NCBI RefSeq assembly: GCF_000577335.1 | Contig: NZ_CBYL010000001.1 | Location: forward strand, 124,001 to 188,000 | Direction: 5' to 3' | DNA length: 64,000 nucleotides | From: Faecalispora jeddahensis | GTDB taxonomy: Bacteria > Bacillota > Clostridia > Oscillospirales > Acutalibacteraceae | Part shown: positions 9,347-18,661 of the stretch, piece after piece | How positions within the stretch are numbered: position 1 is the stretch's first letter | Layout: the number at the start of each line of letters is the position of its first letter | Position numbers and translations under genes: made by a program | The notes under the pieces: model-generated | Told to the model about the DNA's origin: nothing | What the model saw: only the letters and a program-made list of their open reading frames with translations | Databases searched by the model: none

Positions 9347-10104
9347 AGCACTTCCTCCTTCTGCCCGTTCCACAACCCAACCGAAAAACTCAGCGCCTCC
9401 TCATCCGCCACAACGGTGACGTCCGGATGGAACTGCAGAATCGACGCCGGCACCCGCGGTGTGACCGGGCCAAACAGCGCCTCTTTCAGAATAGCCGCCT
9501 TGTGTCTGCCGCTGACCACCAGCAGGATTCTTTTCGCCTGCATGATCGCACCGATCCCCATCGTAAACGCTGTGCGCGGTACCTCGTCGATGCTGCGGAA
9601 CTGGCGGGCGTTCGCCGCGATCGTCCTTTCGCTGAGGCGCACCTTGTGCGTGTGCCGGTCAAAGGAATCGTTCGGCTCGTTAAAGCCGATGTGCCCAGTC
9701 ATCCCAAGGCCGAGAAGCTGCAGGTCGATCCCGCCCAGCGCGGAGATCAACTCGTCGTAGCGCCGGCATTCCGCTTGTGCGTCCGCAGCCATTCCGTCGG
9801 GAATATGTACGTTTTCCGGCCGGATATTGATGTGGCTGAACAGGTTCTTTCTCATGTATTCCCGGTAGCTGTTTGGGTCCTCGGCGGAAAGCCCGCAGTA
9901 TTCATCCAGATTGACGCTGCGAACCCCGGAAAAATCGAGTTCCCCCGTTTTATACCGGCAAAGAAGTTCCCGGTAGATGCCAAGCGGCGTAGCGCCTGTT
10001 GCAAGCCCCAGCACACTCTGCGGAAACAGGGTCACCTGCGCCGCCAGAATGTTTGCCGCTTTGCGGCTCATCTCTTCATAATTGGATGTTTGCAGAATTT
10101 TCAA
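9343..10104 (-). CDS. nagB: Glucosamine-6-phosphate deaminase
   Basis: A 253-residue isomerase/deaminase that converts GlcN-6-P to fructose-6-P and ammonia. Motifs seen are LGLATGATPLGIYREL (sugar-phosphate loop), VNLDEYCGL with the catalytic Asp, and LLGLGMTGHIGFNEP with the ring-opening His and Glu. The start is TTG at 10104 behind GGAGGG. The stop overlaps the GTG start of the fucosidase by 4 nt, so the two are translationally coupled. Together with nagA it completes the route from GlcNAc-6-P into glycolysis. Confidence 0.95.
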   Translation of the reverse strand: MKILQTSNYEEMSRKAANILAAQVTLFPQSVLGLATGATPLGIYRELLCRYKTGELDFSGVRSVNLDEYCGLSAEDPNSYREYMRKNLFSHINIRPENVHIPDGMAADAQAECRRYDELISALGGIDLQLLGLGMTGHIGFNEPNDSFDRHTHKVRLSERTIAANARQFRSIDEVPRTAFTMGIGAIMQAKRILLVVSGRHKAAILKEALFGPVTPRVPASILQFHPDVTVVADEEALSFSVGLWNGQKEEVL

Positions 10105-10135
10105 GGCTACTGTCCCTCCGTTTGCTGATGTTCTG

Positions 10136-11095
10136 TTACGGTTCCTGCTCCCCTGTCAGCGCCGCGCCGATGATTCCGGCGTCGTTGCCGAGCTTTGCGA
10201 GGCAGAGCAGCGTTTTATTCCCCACATTCATCGGGTTTGCTTCTTTGTCCACATATTCCGTCAGGGGCCGCAGCAGGGCTTCCCCCTCGCCGCTGACCCC
10301 TCCGCCGATGCACAGGATATCCGGCTGAAAAATATTGATGCAGTTGACAAGCCCGCATCCCAAATGCGCGATATACCGATCTACAACCGCTTTCCCCAAA
10401 GGATCCCCCGCGCGCATCGCGGTAAAGGCCATCCGGCTGTTTACGTTTTCCAGATTTCCATCCGCGAGCTGCCACAAAAGGGAATCCCGGCTGCCCTCGC
10501 GCATCATCTCTCTTGTCGTAAGGATCAGCCCGGTTGCGGAAGCATAGGTTTCCCAGCAGCCGCACCGCCCGCAGGGGCACGGGCGGCCGCCAAACGCGAT
10601 AACCGTGTGCCCGAATTCCCCGCCGGCCGAGTTGCTTGCCGCATAGATTTTTCCGCCGATGAGAATGCCGCTGCCGATTCCCGTTCCCAGCGTGATGGCG
10701 ATGGCGTTTTTCGCCCCTTTCAGCACACCGGCGCGGTATTCCCCATACGCCGCCGCATTCGCGTCGTTCTCAACACGGACGGGTTTTCCCGTCTGCCGTT
10801 CCATCAGCTCCCGCAGATGGACATCTTTAAAGTTCAGGTTGCTCGAAAACCGTACGATTCCGGAATCCCGCTCTACTGTACCGGGCGTCCCGACGCCGAT
10901 CCCGCAAACATCCTGCTCCGAAACACCGGCCTTTTCCATCGCTTCGCCGGCGGCCTCGGCCATCTGCCGGCAAATCCCTTCCGGGCCGAGCAAAACCTGT
11001 GTCTTTCGGCTGGCCTTCGCAATCAGCCGGGCGTCGCTATCGACAACGCCCGCCGCGATGTTTGTGCCTCCAAGATCGATTCCAAGATAATACAT
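10136..11095 (-). CDS. ROK family sugar kinase (glucokinase / N-acetylhexosamine kinase type)
   Basis: A 319-residue ROK kinase. The phosphate-binding block is YYLGIDLGGTNIAAGVVD, the central block reads VENDANAAAYGE, and the zinc-binding CPCGRCGCWE is intact. It has no DNA-binding domain, so it is an enzyme and not a regulator. With NagA and NagB as neighbours and no PTS component in view, it probably phosphorylates GlcNAc (or glucose or ManNAc) released in the cytoplasm by the fucosidase. Specificity cannot be read from sequence alone. The ATG at 11095 is preferred over a GTG at 11113 because GGTGG sits just upstream of it. Confidence 0.88.
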   Translation of the reverse strand: MYYLGIDLGGTNIAAGVVDSDARLIAKASRKTQVLLGPEGICRQMAEAAGEAMEKAGVSEQDVCGIGVGTPGTVERDSGIVRFSSNLNFKDVHLRELMERQTGKPVRVENDANAAAYGEYRAGVLKGAKNAIAITLGTGIGSGILIGGKIYAASNSAGGEFGHTVIAFGGRPCPCGRCGCWETYASATGLILTTREMMREGSRDSLLWQLADGNLENVNSRMAFTAMRAGDPLGKAVVDRYIAHLGCGLVNCINIFQPDILCIGGGVSGEGEALLRPLTEYVDKEANPMNVGNKTLLCLAKLGNDAGIIGAALTGEQEP

Positions 11096-11226
11096 CGCAT
11101 CCACCTTTTCCACAGGACAAACGGCGCTTTTCTCCCAGAAAACTCTTTTCGGTCACCGCCATTGGCCCCGGCTGTTTATTTGTTCAGGGGCATCGCGCCC
11201 CGCTCCCCGGCTCGCCGGGGAAATGC

Positions 11227-12399
11227 CTACAAAATCTCGTCGAGCAGCCGATAGGCGGCAAGCGTGCCTGCCCCTACCAAAGTGCCGTCCGAATCGAAAT
11301 CAGAGGCTTTTAAATCAAAGGAACTCAGCACATAATCGCTGATCTCCCTTTTGTAATTTTTCAGAATCAGGTCCCTCAGTGTACTGTACTCTTCAATGAG
11401 CCTTCCGCACAGGATGATGACATCCGGAGCGTATGTGTTCGCCAGAATGCTGATGGCGATCGAAACGTATTCCAGAACCCGGTTCATCAGATTGATCGCC
11501 CAGGGTTCCCCGTTCGCGTTCGCCTCAAGCAGGCCCTGCATCGTGATGTCTTCGCGCACGGTTCTGGCCTCCCGCAGGATCGCCCAGTCGGCAATGTAGG
11601 TTTGAAGACATCCTCTGCGCCCGCATTCGCACATATTTCCCCCGGGGCTGACGCAGATATGCCCGATTTCACCGGCCATATTCAGCTTGCCGCGGTACAG
11701 CTCGTGGCAGAATACGGCCGCCGAACCGACACCGGAACCGATGCTCAGCACAATGCTGCGCTCATAATCCCTGCCGGCCCCAAACAGGTCTTCAGCCACC
11801 GCGCGGGCTTTGACCTCGTTTTCAATAAAGATATTCCGAATTCCGGTCTGCTTTTGCAGCGCCGGAAGAATCTCTACATTTTTCCATTTCAGCTGCGACG
11901 AAAAGCGGATCACCCCGTCCGCAATCAGCCCCGGGCACGCGATGCCGACAAAAGGTTCCACAGACAGGTCTGCATTTTCGGAAAGAATTCTGCCGATCAA
12001 AGTACCGATAAGAGTGATCACCTCCCCGGGCGGACAGGCGCTCAGATCCTTTCTGTGCTGAATCTGCCGCAGAACCCGGCCGTGAAGGTTGATAATGCCG
12101 ACATTGATGCCGTCGCGGTGCATCTCGACCCCGACGCATAAGAAAACAGTGGAAGAAACCCGAAGCCGTTTCGCCCTGCGGCCCGGCCCCGCATCCGGTT
12201 CATCCCCATTTTCTTCCGCCACAATTCCGAGTTTTTCCAGTTCCTCTATGATCCGCCCGACCGACATCTGGCTCATGCGGCTCTGCGCAGCAATCTGCTG
12301 CCGCGAAACGGAGCCGCCGCGCAGAATAATGGAAAAAACCAGACGTTGGTTCAGCCGTTTCATAATAAATTTATCCAGCTTGCCGCTCGTGTTTGCCAT
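11227..12399 (-). CDS. ROK family transcriptional regulator (NagC/XylR type)
   Basis: About 390 residues: an N-terminal winged HTH (LRGGSVSRQQIAAQSRMSQM, then SVGRIIEELEKLGI) followed by a ROK sugar-sensing domain with CECGRRGCLQTY and ENEVKARAVAE. Such proteins repress amino-sugar or xylose genes and release DNA when they bind a sugar or sugar phosphate. It is the first gene of the minus-strand run leading to the kinase, nagB, fucosidase and nagA, so it probably controls them and itself. The ATG at 12399 (MANTSG) is chosen; an in-frame ATG at 12429 has no ribosome site. Candidate operators lie at 12506-12556. Confidence 0.85.
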   Translation of the reverse strand: MANTSGKLDKFIMKRLNQRLVFSIILRGGSVSRQQIAAQSRMSQMSVGRIIEELEKLGIVAEENGDEPDAGPGRRAKRLRVSSTVFLCVGVEMHRDGINVGIINLHGRVLRQIQHRKDLSACPPGEVITLIGTLIGRILSENADLSVEPFVGIACPGLIADGVIRFSSQLKWKNVEILPALQKQTGIRNIFIENEVKARAVAEDLFGAGRDYERSIVLSIGSGVGSAAVFCHELYRGKLNMAGEIGHICVSPGGNMCECGRRGCLQTYIADWAILREARTVREDITMQGLLEANANGEPWAINLMNRVLEYVSIAISILANTYAPDVIILCGRLIEEYSTLRDLILKNYKREISDYVLSSFDLKASDFDSDGTLVGAGTLAAYRLLDEIL

Positions 12400-12505
12400 C
12401 GATTCGCCTTTCTCTCCATTGGAAATCATACCATCAATCCACTGTTTTATCTGCTACCCAAACAGGCAGATGATTTTTATCTTTTCATTATTAACATCAT
12501 GTGAT

Positions 12506-12556
12506 TGAAATCAAGTGATTTCAGAAATTAAATTCCTTTATTAGAAATTTATTTCC
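12506..12556. promoter_or_regulatory. Candidate ROK operator in the intergenic region 12400-12753
   Basis: This AT-rich region separates the divergent ROK repressor and cutC genes. It holds a perfect palindrome, TGAAATCA-AG-TGATTTCA (12506-12523). Next come two near-identical 14-mers 20 bp apart, AGAAATTAAATTCC (12523-12536) and AGAAATTTATTTCC (12543-12556). Two helical turns between copies suits a dimeric repressor. No clear -35/-10 pair was found, and nothing else was recognised between 12557 and 12753 apart from the cutC ribosome site. Confidence 0.45.
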
Positions 12557-12753
12557 GTTTTTTCGATAGAATCATTATGATTTACTTCCAATTTACTATA
12601 CTTATGTTAATAATTTCGTTATAGCAGATATGGGCGGTAAAGTCAACCAAAAAGGAAAGATCGGGCGAAAAAGCGGGCCGTACCGTTTTCGCTTCCCGAA
12701 CTGTGGGGACGGTACTGTTCCATTCATAACAAGACGGAAAGGATGGATATTCC

Positions 12754-13500
12754 ATGCCCAAACTAATCGTAGAAGCCTGCTGCGGCTCTGCAGACGACGT
12801 GATTGAGGCGCAGAAAGCGGGCGCACACCGCGTGGAGCTGAACTCCAACCTCTCTTTGGGCGGGCTGACTCCCTCCCTCGGCACGTTGAAGGCTGCAAAG
12901 GCAGAGACGGGGCTTCCCATCATGGCGATGGTTCGCCCGCGGGAGTCCGCTTTTCTTTACACCGCCGCCGAATTTCGCACTGCACTGCTGGACGCGGAGG
13001 CGCTGCTGGCAAACGGCGCAGACGGAATCGTATTCGGCTTTCTGAACTCAGACGGCACGGTCGATGCAGGCCGCTGCCGGGAGATGTTGCGCCTTGCGGG
13101 CAAAAGCCAGACCGTATTTCACCGCGCCATCGATGTCGTGCCCGACTGGCGGGCGGCAGTTGATCTGCTCTGCGAGCTTGGCGTAACAAGGATTCTGACC
13201 AGCGGGCAGCGCGCATCCGTCTTTGACGGAGCGGCCACGGTGGCCGAGATGATCCGCTACGCGCACGGCAGAATCGAAATCCTGCCCGGGGGTGGGATTC
13301 GCACGCACAACGTGCGGGAAATCGTCTCCAAAACCGGCTGTACCCAAATTCACATTTCCCCTCATCGGGTTTGCCTTGATCCCTCCGCTTTGGGGAACCC
13401 AGAAATCCATTTCGGCCTGCCCGGCTCGCATGAGGACCGCTACCAAATCCTTGATGCGGATGAATTTGAAAAGATGCGCAGCCTTGCCTGCGCGGACTGA
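12754..13500 (+). CDS. cutC: CutC family TIM-barrel protein
   Basis: A 248-residue CutC homologue. The N-terminus (LIVEACCGSADDVIEAQKAG, then AHRVELNSNLSLGGLTPS) and the C-terminal barrel segment LPGGGIRTHNV are typical. CutC was named for copper homeostasis in E. coli, but its biochemical role is unsettled. In many Firmicutes it sits beside sugar-catabolic genes, as here. The ATG follows a GGAAAGGA site. It is 29 nt upstream of the transglutaminase-fold gene and probably co-transcribed with it, divergently from the ROK repressor. Confidence 0.9.
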   Translation: MPKLIVEACCGSADDVIEAQKAGAHRVELNSNLSLGGLTPSLGTLKAAKAETGLPIMAMVRPRESAFLYTAAEFRTALLDAEALLANGADGIVFGFLNSDGTVDAGRCREMLRLAGKSQTVFHRAIDVVPDWRAAVDLLCELGVTRILTSGQRASVFDGAATVAEMIRYAHGRIEILPGGGIRTHNVREIVSKTGCTQIHISPHRVCLDPSALGNPEIHFGLPGSHEDRYQILDADEFEKMRSLACAD

Positions 13501-13529
13501 ACGAATCGGAAGGAAAAGAGGAAAAATCC

Positions 13530-16061
13530 ATGCTGAATCAAGCGGAGCAAGCTTTTATCGAGCAGGCGTTTCATCAGGCAACCCAGCGGATGGGAAAGAG
13601 AGCGGACGCCTTTTTAGGGCCGATGGAAACTCTGAGCGGAGACGAACTCTTCTGCATGAAGTTTCTGGCCGCGTCGCTGCCTGCCAGCGATATCGCAAGC
13701 TATGACAGCACTCTGCTGCTGAAATTTGTGCGGCACGCGCTGTTCCTGCGAGAAAACACACCGTGGGGAAAGCAGATTCCGGACGATTTGTTTTTGAACT
13801 ACATACTGTCTTATCGCGTTAATAACGAGGCGATTGAATTCTGCCGGGAGGAATTTTACCGCGAGCTGCAAGAGAGAATCTCCGGAAAATCCATGGCCGA
13901 GGCCGCGCTGGAAATCAACTACTGGTGCTTTGAACAGGCGACCTACCGCCCGACAGATGACCGCACGGCCTCGCCCTCGACCGTAGTGCGCAGGTGCTTC
14001 GGACGCTGCGGGGAAGAATCGACCCTGGCTGTCACCGCCTTTCGCAGTGCCGGGATTCCCGCGCGGCAATGCTATGTACCGCGATGGTCGCACTGCGACG
14101 ACAACCATGCCTGGGTGGAAATCTGGGTGGACGGGCGCTGGCATTATCTCGGTGCGTGCGAACCAGAACCTGTGCTGGACAAAGGCTGGTTCACCTACGC
14201 GGCCAGCAAGGCAATGCTGGTTCATTCCCGGGTGTTTTCACCCCTGCTTTCCGGCGGGGAAATCACGGGGCGCAGCGGCTGCGTAACGGAAATCAATCAC
14301 TTGGCCTCCTATGCGGAAACAACACCCCTGACCGTTACGGTACTCGACGAGAACGGCCAGCCTGCCGCAAGCGCGCAGGTGCAGTTTCAGGTTCCGAACG
14401 GCGCAGAGCTTTACCCGATTGCCGCTCTTTCCACCGACGACAGCGGCCGGGTATTTTTCACGACCGGAAAAGGCTGCCTGATGGTGTTCGCAAGCCGCGG
14501 CAGCCTGTTTGGCTGGCAGCGGGCAGACCTGTGCTCCAGCGGCAGCGTGACTGTCACTCTGCGATCCGCCGATGATTTGCCAAAGGAATGGGAAGCCGAC
14601 TTCTTCCCGCCGGAGGGGATGATCCGCCCGGAACCCTTACTGTCTGAAGAAACAGGCAGCGTCCATCAGGCAAAGCTGAATCAAGCCGCGGCCGCGCGGG
14701 AAAACAGATGTGCGGGCTATTTCGTCCGCAAAAAAGCGGAAGAAACAGCGCAGAGGTACCCCTTATTCCAGAATGAAGTCCTCGATTTTCTGCAAAAGGC
14801 AGGGGGCAACCGGCGGGAGGTAGAACGCTTTCTGCGCGATGGCGAACCGTCGGAACTGAAAGTCCGCATGCTTGAAACACTGAGCGAAAAGGATTTGGCC
14901 GACCTGAACGCCGATACGCTGCTCGAACACCTGCGCTATGCGGAGCCGTTTGAGCGGGAAACCGACGCCGAACTCTTCCGGCGTTATGTACTTTGCCCGC
15001 GGATTGAAAACGAACGGATCGTCCCCTACCGGGCATTTCTCACGGACTTTTTCAGCACCAAAACCAAAGAGGAATTCCGCCGCAGCCCCGCGCTGATTCA
15101 AAAAGCCATCGACGAGCAGATCGCCGACTGCGGCGATTGGGATTACAGCGCGCTTTCCGCTGACCCGCGCGGGCTGTTGCAAATGGGCTTTGGCTCCAAG
15201 CGCTCCAAAAACATTCTGTTTGTAGCCATTTGCCGCACGCTCGGCATCCCCGCGCGGCTTGATCCGGTCTTTGGTCAGCCCCAGTTTTACACCGGCTCCG
15301 TCTGGGCCGATCCCCGCCGAGGCCAGCCTGAAAACAGCGACAGCGCCGTGCTGCTGCTAAAGAGCGCGGGCGGTGAACCGCTCCGCTACGGCGAACATTT
15401 CACCGTGGCAAGGCTGTGCGGCGGCGTTTATCAAACGCTCCAATACGGCACGAACTGGAATGGCAAAGCGCTGCGGATGGAGCTTCCACCCGGCGAATAC
15501 CGCATTCTGACCGCGAACCGGCAGATCGACGGCTCCGTTCTGCTGCGGGCAGAAACGGTGCGGCTTTCTGCAAACGAAACCGCAGAAAAAACCGTGCGCC
15601 TGCGCGAAAGCCAGATCGCCTCTCGTCTGCGGCACATGCCGATCGGGGAATATCTGCTCACGGCCCCAGATGGCGGGCACGTTCCGCTCAGTGCTCTCGC
15701 GGTGCAGGCTCCCACAACGATTCTTGCGGCACTGCAGCCCGGCGCCGAGCCAACCGAGCACCTGCTCAATGAGATGATCGAGCTTCGCGATTCCTACCGG
15801 GACAAAAACACGATCCTGATCGTTCCTTCCCCTGGCACGGACAATCCAACGCTTCGGCACACCCTGAAGGTAATCCCTTCGATTCGGCTGTTTACCTGCG
15901 ATGAACGGGAATTCGAGGAACGGCTCTGCGCCGATTTACAGCTCGGTGACCGCAGGCTTCCGCTTGCCGCCGTACTGGAGAAGAGCATGCACGCAAGATT
16001 CGCCTTTTCCAATTACAATGTCGGCACGGCGGGGCTGCTTCTGCAAATCGCGGACTGCTGA
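13530..16061 (+). CDS. Large transglutaminase-fold protein with two TG-like domains
   Basis: An 843-residue cytoplasmic protein (no signal peptide or membrane segment). The first transglutaminase-like domain (about residues 120-240) has GRCGEES with catalytic-type Cys160 and DNHAWVEIW with His193. Where the third catalytic Asp is expected the sequence reads LGACEPEPVLDKGW, with Gly at 208. A carboxypeptidase-regulatory/Ig-like sheet domain follows (about 265-350). A second, degenerate TG-like domain (about 500-600) has GSKRSKNILFVAICRTLGIP, without the Cys. The C-terminal part is unassigned. The RCGE...HAW...CE pattern recalls the core of peptide:N-glycanases, which share this fold, so a role in cutting glycan-asparagine or other amide bonds is possible but unproven. 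It shares an operon with cutC and ends at a terminator. Confidence 0.75.
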   Translation: MLNQAEQAFIEQAFHQATQRMGKRADAFLGPMETLSGDELFCMKFLAASLPASDIASYDSTLLLKFVRHALFLRENTPWGKQIPDDLFLNYILSYRVNNEAIEFCREEFYRELQERISGKSMAEAALEINYWCFEQATYRPTDDRTASPSTVVRRCFGRCGEESTLAVTAFRSAGIPARQCYVPRWSHCDDNHAWVEIWVDGRWHYLGACEPEPVLDKGWFTYAASKAMLVHSRVFSPLLSGGEITGRSGCVTEINHLASYAETTPLTVTVLDENGQPAASAQVQFQVPNGAELYPIAALSTDDSGRVFFTTGKGCLMVFASRGSLFGWQRADLCSSGSVTVTLRSADDLPKEWEADFFPPEGMIRPEPLLSEETGSVHQAKLNQAAAARENRCAGYFVRKKAEETAQRYPLFQNEVLDFLQKAGGNRREVERFLRDGEPSELKVRMLETLSEKDLADLNADTLLEHLRYAEPFERETDAELFRRYVLCPRIENERIVPYRAFLTDFFSTKTKEEFRRSPALIQKAIDEQIADCGDWDYSALSADPRGLLQMGFGSKRSKNILFVAICRTLGIPARLDPVFGQPQFYTGSVWADPRRGQPENSDSAVLLLKSAGGEPLRYGEHFTVARLCGGVYQTLQYGTNWNGKALRMELPPGEYRILTANRQIDGSVLLRAETVRLSANETAEKTVRLRESQIASRLRHMPIGEYLLTAPDGGHVPLSALAVQAPTTILAALQPGAEPTEHLLNEMIELRDSYRDKNTILIVPSPGTDNPTLRHTLKVIPSIRLFTCDEREFEERLCADLQLGDRRLPLAAVLEKSMHARFAFSNYNVGTAGLLLQIADC

Positions 16062-16082
16062 CAGCCGCATGCAACATATCAG

Positions 16083-16114
16083 AAAACCGGAAGGCAGTGT
16101 TTTCCGGTTTTTTT
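16083..16114 (+). terminator. Rho-independent terminator of the cutC operon
   Basis: The stem AAAACCGGAA/TTCCGGTTTT is followed by a run of T on the plus strand, 21 nt past the stop of the transglutaminase-fold gene. Confidence 0.9.
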
Positions 16115-16192
16115 ATACCCCGCTTTGCAAAGCAGTGGACGGACAGAACAAAACAACCGGCAAGTGGCGGCAGAATTCAAACGATACTAATT

Positions 16193-17635
16193 TCAGTTCT
16201 CGGCACCTGATTGCGCGCTGTTTCTGTGCGCCTCACCCCATCGCCTGCAAAAATGATAGATCGTCGTGACGCCCGCGCCCGTGGCCCCTTTGGATTGATA
16301 TTCCCAGCGCGGCGGATCGGTCCAGGCGGTTCCGGCGATATCCAAGTGCATCCAGGGCAGCCCTTCGGCAAACCGGCGAATAAAAAGCCCCGCAGTAATG
16401 GTACCGCACCCGTCCGTGCTGACGTTGCTGACGTCGGAGAGCTTGCCGTCGATCATCCTTTCGTACTCAGGGAAAATCGGCAGCCGCCAGTACTGTTCAT
16501 CCGAAAGCTCCGCCGCCCGCAGGAAATCAGCGCACATCTCCTCATCGTCACAGAGCAGACCGGCAGTAGTAAAGCCAAACATGCTGACAACGGCACCGGT
16601 CAGGGTCGCAATATCCAAAACAGCGGTGGCGTGCTCCCGGCGAATGGCGTAAGTCACCGCATCGGCCAGAACAAGACGCCCCTCTGCGTCGGTGTTGCCG
16701 ATCTCGATTTTTTTACCGGACATTGAGCCGATGATGTCCCCGGGCAGAAAACTGCCGGGGGCAATGCGGTTTTCCGCCGCGGGAATCACCACCGTGGCGT
16801 TTACCCTGGCCCCGCTTTCGGCCAACGCGCACAAAGCGCAGAACACAGCGGCCGCGCCGGCCATATCCCCCTTGATCCCACCCATGGAGGAGGCGGGCTT
16901 CAGGCAGTAGCCGCCGGTGTCGCAGGTAATCCCCTTGCCGACCAGCGCGATCCGCTCCGAACTCTCCGGGTCGCCGTCATAGCGGGCAACGATCAAGCGC
17001 GGCGGCTGGGCGGCATCCTTTCCGACAGTCAAAAAGGCTTCCATGCCCAATTCCGCCGCTTGTTTTTCATCCAGCACAGACATGGAAAGGCCAACTTTTT
17101 GGCCAAGGCGGACCATTTCCTCCGCCATTGTCTGCGGGTAAAGCAGATTGGAGGGCGCGTTGACCAAATCGCGTGCGCGGCAGACCTGCTCTGCCAGCCG
17201 ACGAGCCTCTTCCAGCTGCTCCTGCGCGTCCGTGATCTCTTCTGCCCCCTTGATGAAAAGCGCGGTTTCCCGCCGGGCCTTTTCCTCAAAATGCCAGCCG
17301 GGCAGCCGATACAGGGCAAGCAGAGCGCTTTCGGCAACCGCCCGCAGACTCCCTTCCCCCAACACACCCAGAATAAGAGAAACATCAATCCCAATGGAGG
17401 AAACCTCCATCTCTATAAGGGTGCTTACCCCCTTTGCGGCAGCGCGGCGCGCGCGTTTGCGGTCCAGCTCGGCGCGCTTTCCAAGTCCCATCAGCAAAAC
17501 CGGTATTCCGCCGTCAAAGGTAATCCACTTGGAAAGGAATTCGCCTGTAAAGGGAACGTCTTCCTGCACTTTCCCCTCGCACGCAAAGCGAAGCTCGAAC
17601 TGAACGGCTTCCCCGTTTGAAACACAGATATTCAT
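16193..17635 (-). CDS. Leucyl aminopeptidase, M17 family
   Basis: A 480-residue cytoplasmic metallo-aminopeptidase that removes N-terminal residues from short peptides. The C-terminal catalytic domain has GKGITCDTGGYCLKP, SMGGIKGDMAGAAAV and the signature NTDAEGRLVLAD, which together carry the two-metal ligands and the catalytic Lys/Arg region. The N-terminal domain is the variable M17 macro-like domain. The ATG at 17635 follows GGAG; an in-frame TTG lies 24 nt upstream. It lies immediately downstream of the Opp-type transporter operon on the same strand, so it probably digests the imported peptides. Confidence 0.92.
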   Translation of the reverse strand: MNICVSNGEAVQFELRFACEGKVQEDVPFTGEFLSKWITFDGGIPVLLMGLGKRAELDRKRARRAAAKGVSTLIEMEVSSIGIDVSLILGVLGEGSLRAVAESALLALYRLPGWHFEEKARRETALFIKGAEEITDAQEQLEEARRLAEQVCRARDLVNAPSNLLYPQTMAEEMVRLGQKVGLSMSVLDEKQAAELGMEAFLTVGKDAAQPPRLIVARYDGDPESSERIALVGKGITCDTGGYCLKPASSMGGIKGDMAGAAAVFCALCALAESGARVNATVVIPAAENRIAPGSFLPGDIIGSMSGKKIEIGNTDAEGRLVLADAVTYAIRREHATAVLDIATLTGAVVSMFGFTTAGLLCDDEEMCADFLRAAELSDEQYWRLPIFPEYERMIDGKLSDVSNVSTDGCGTITAGLFIRRFAEGLPWMHLDIAGTAWTDPPRWEYQSKGATGAGVTTIYHFCRRWGEAHRNSAQSGAEN

Positions 17636-17701
17636 TAGAAAATACTCCTTTTCAGACAAACGGGAACGCCCCGGCAGATGGCCGGAAGCATTCCCGCGGG
17701 A

Positions 17702-18661
17702 TCAGATATGATGACAGGCGACCACATGCCCGCCCCCAAGGTCCTGCGGCTCCGGGATCTGCTGACGGCAGATATCCGTGCAGAGGGGGCAGCGGGCGTG
17801 AAACAGACACCCCTCGGGCAGATGGACGGCGCTTGGAATATCGCCCTGCAGCAGCACGCGCTCCCGCTTGGCGGCGGGGTCCGGAACCGGAACGGCGGAA
17901 AGCAGCGCTTTTGTATACGGGTGCCGCGGATTGCTGTACAGCTCCGCTTTGGGCGCGATTTCCGCGATACAGCCAAGATACATCACCGCGATGCGGTCCG
18001 AGATCATTTCCACAACGCTCAAGTCGTGCGAAATGAAAAGATAGGTGAGCTGGAATTCCGCCTGAAGACGCTGCATCAGGTTCAACACCTGCGCCTGAAT
18101 CGATACATCGAGCGAGGAAACGGGCTCATCGGCAATGATCAGCTTCGGCCGCACCGTCAGCGCGCGCGCAATGCCGATGCGCTGGCGCTGCCCGCCGGAA
18201 AACTCGTGCGGGTAGCGGCGCGCATGCTTTGCGCTCAGACCGACGATCTCCAGCAGCTCGCGGGCCTGCCGCAGCCGCTCTTGTGCGGAAAGATTTGTAT
18301 GTACCAGCAGCGGCTCGGCAACCAAATCCTCTACCCGCATTCTCGGGTTCAAAGAACCGTTCGGGTCCTGAAAGATCATCTGCATATCCGCCCGCAGCGG
18401 GCGCATTTGATTTTCATTCATCGCGGAAATCTGTTTTCCGTCGAACCAGACTTCGCCGCTGCCCGGCGTGAGAAGATGGTTGACCAGACGCGCCGTGGTG
18501 GATTTTCCGCACCCGGATTCCCCCACGATCGAAAAGGTCTCCCCTTGAACCATGTCAAACGAGATACGGTTGACCGCGTGCACCACACTCTTTTTCCCGA
18601 GCAGCTTCTTCCCCGCGGAGAAGGTTTTGGTTACATTTTTGACCTGCACCAACGGGCTCAT
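17702..18661 (-). CDS. Oligopeptide/dipeptide ABC transporter ATP-binding protein (OppF/DppF type)
   Basis: A 319-residue ATPase. Walker A is GESGCGKST, the signature is FSGGQRQRIGIARAL and Walker B is LIIADEPVSSLDVS. The C-terminal oligopeptide-transporter extension has the cysteines of an Fe-S-like motif (GCLFHARCPLCTDIC). The open frame extends far upstream, but the ATG at 18661 overlaps the stop of the preceding ATPase gene as ATGA, so that start is chosen. It pairs with the OppD-like ATPase to drive import through the two permeases. Confidence 0.93.
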   Translation of the reverse strand: MSPLVQVKNVTKTFSAGKKLLGKKSVVHAVNRISFDMVQGETFSIVGESGCGKSTTARLVNHLLTPGSGEVWFDGKQISAMNENQMRPLRADMQMIFQDPNGSLNPRMRVEDLVAEPLLVHTNLSAQERLRQARELLEIVGLSAKHARRYPHEFSGGQRQRIGIARALTVRPKLIIADEPVSSLDVSIQAQVLNLMQRLQAEFQLTYLFISHDLSVVEMISDRIAVMYLGCIAEIAPKAELYSNPRHPYTKALLSAVPVPDPAAKRERVLLQGDIPSAVHLPEGCLFHARCPLCTDICRQQIPEPQDLGGGHVVACHHI

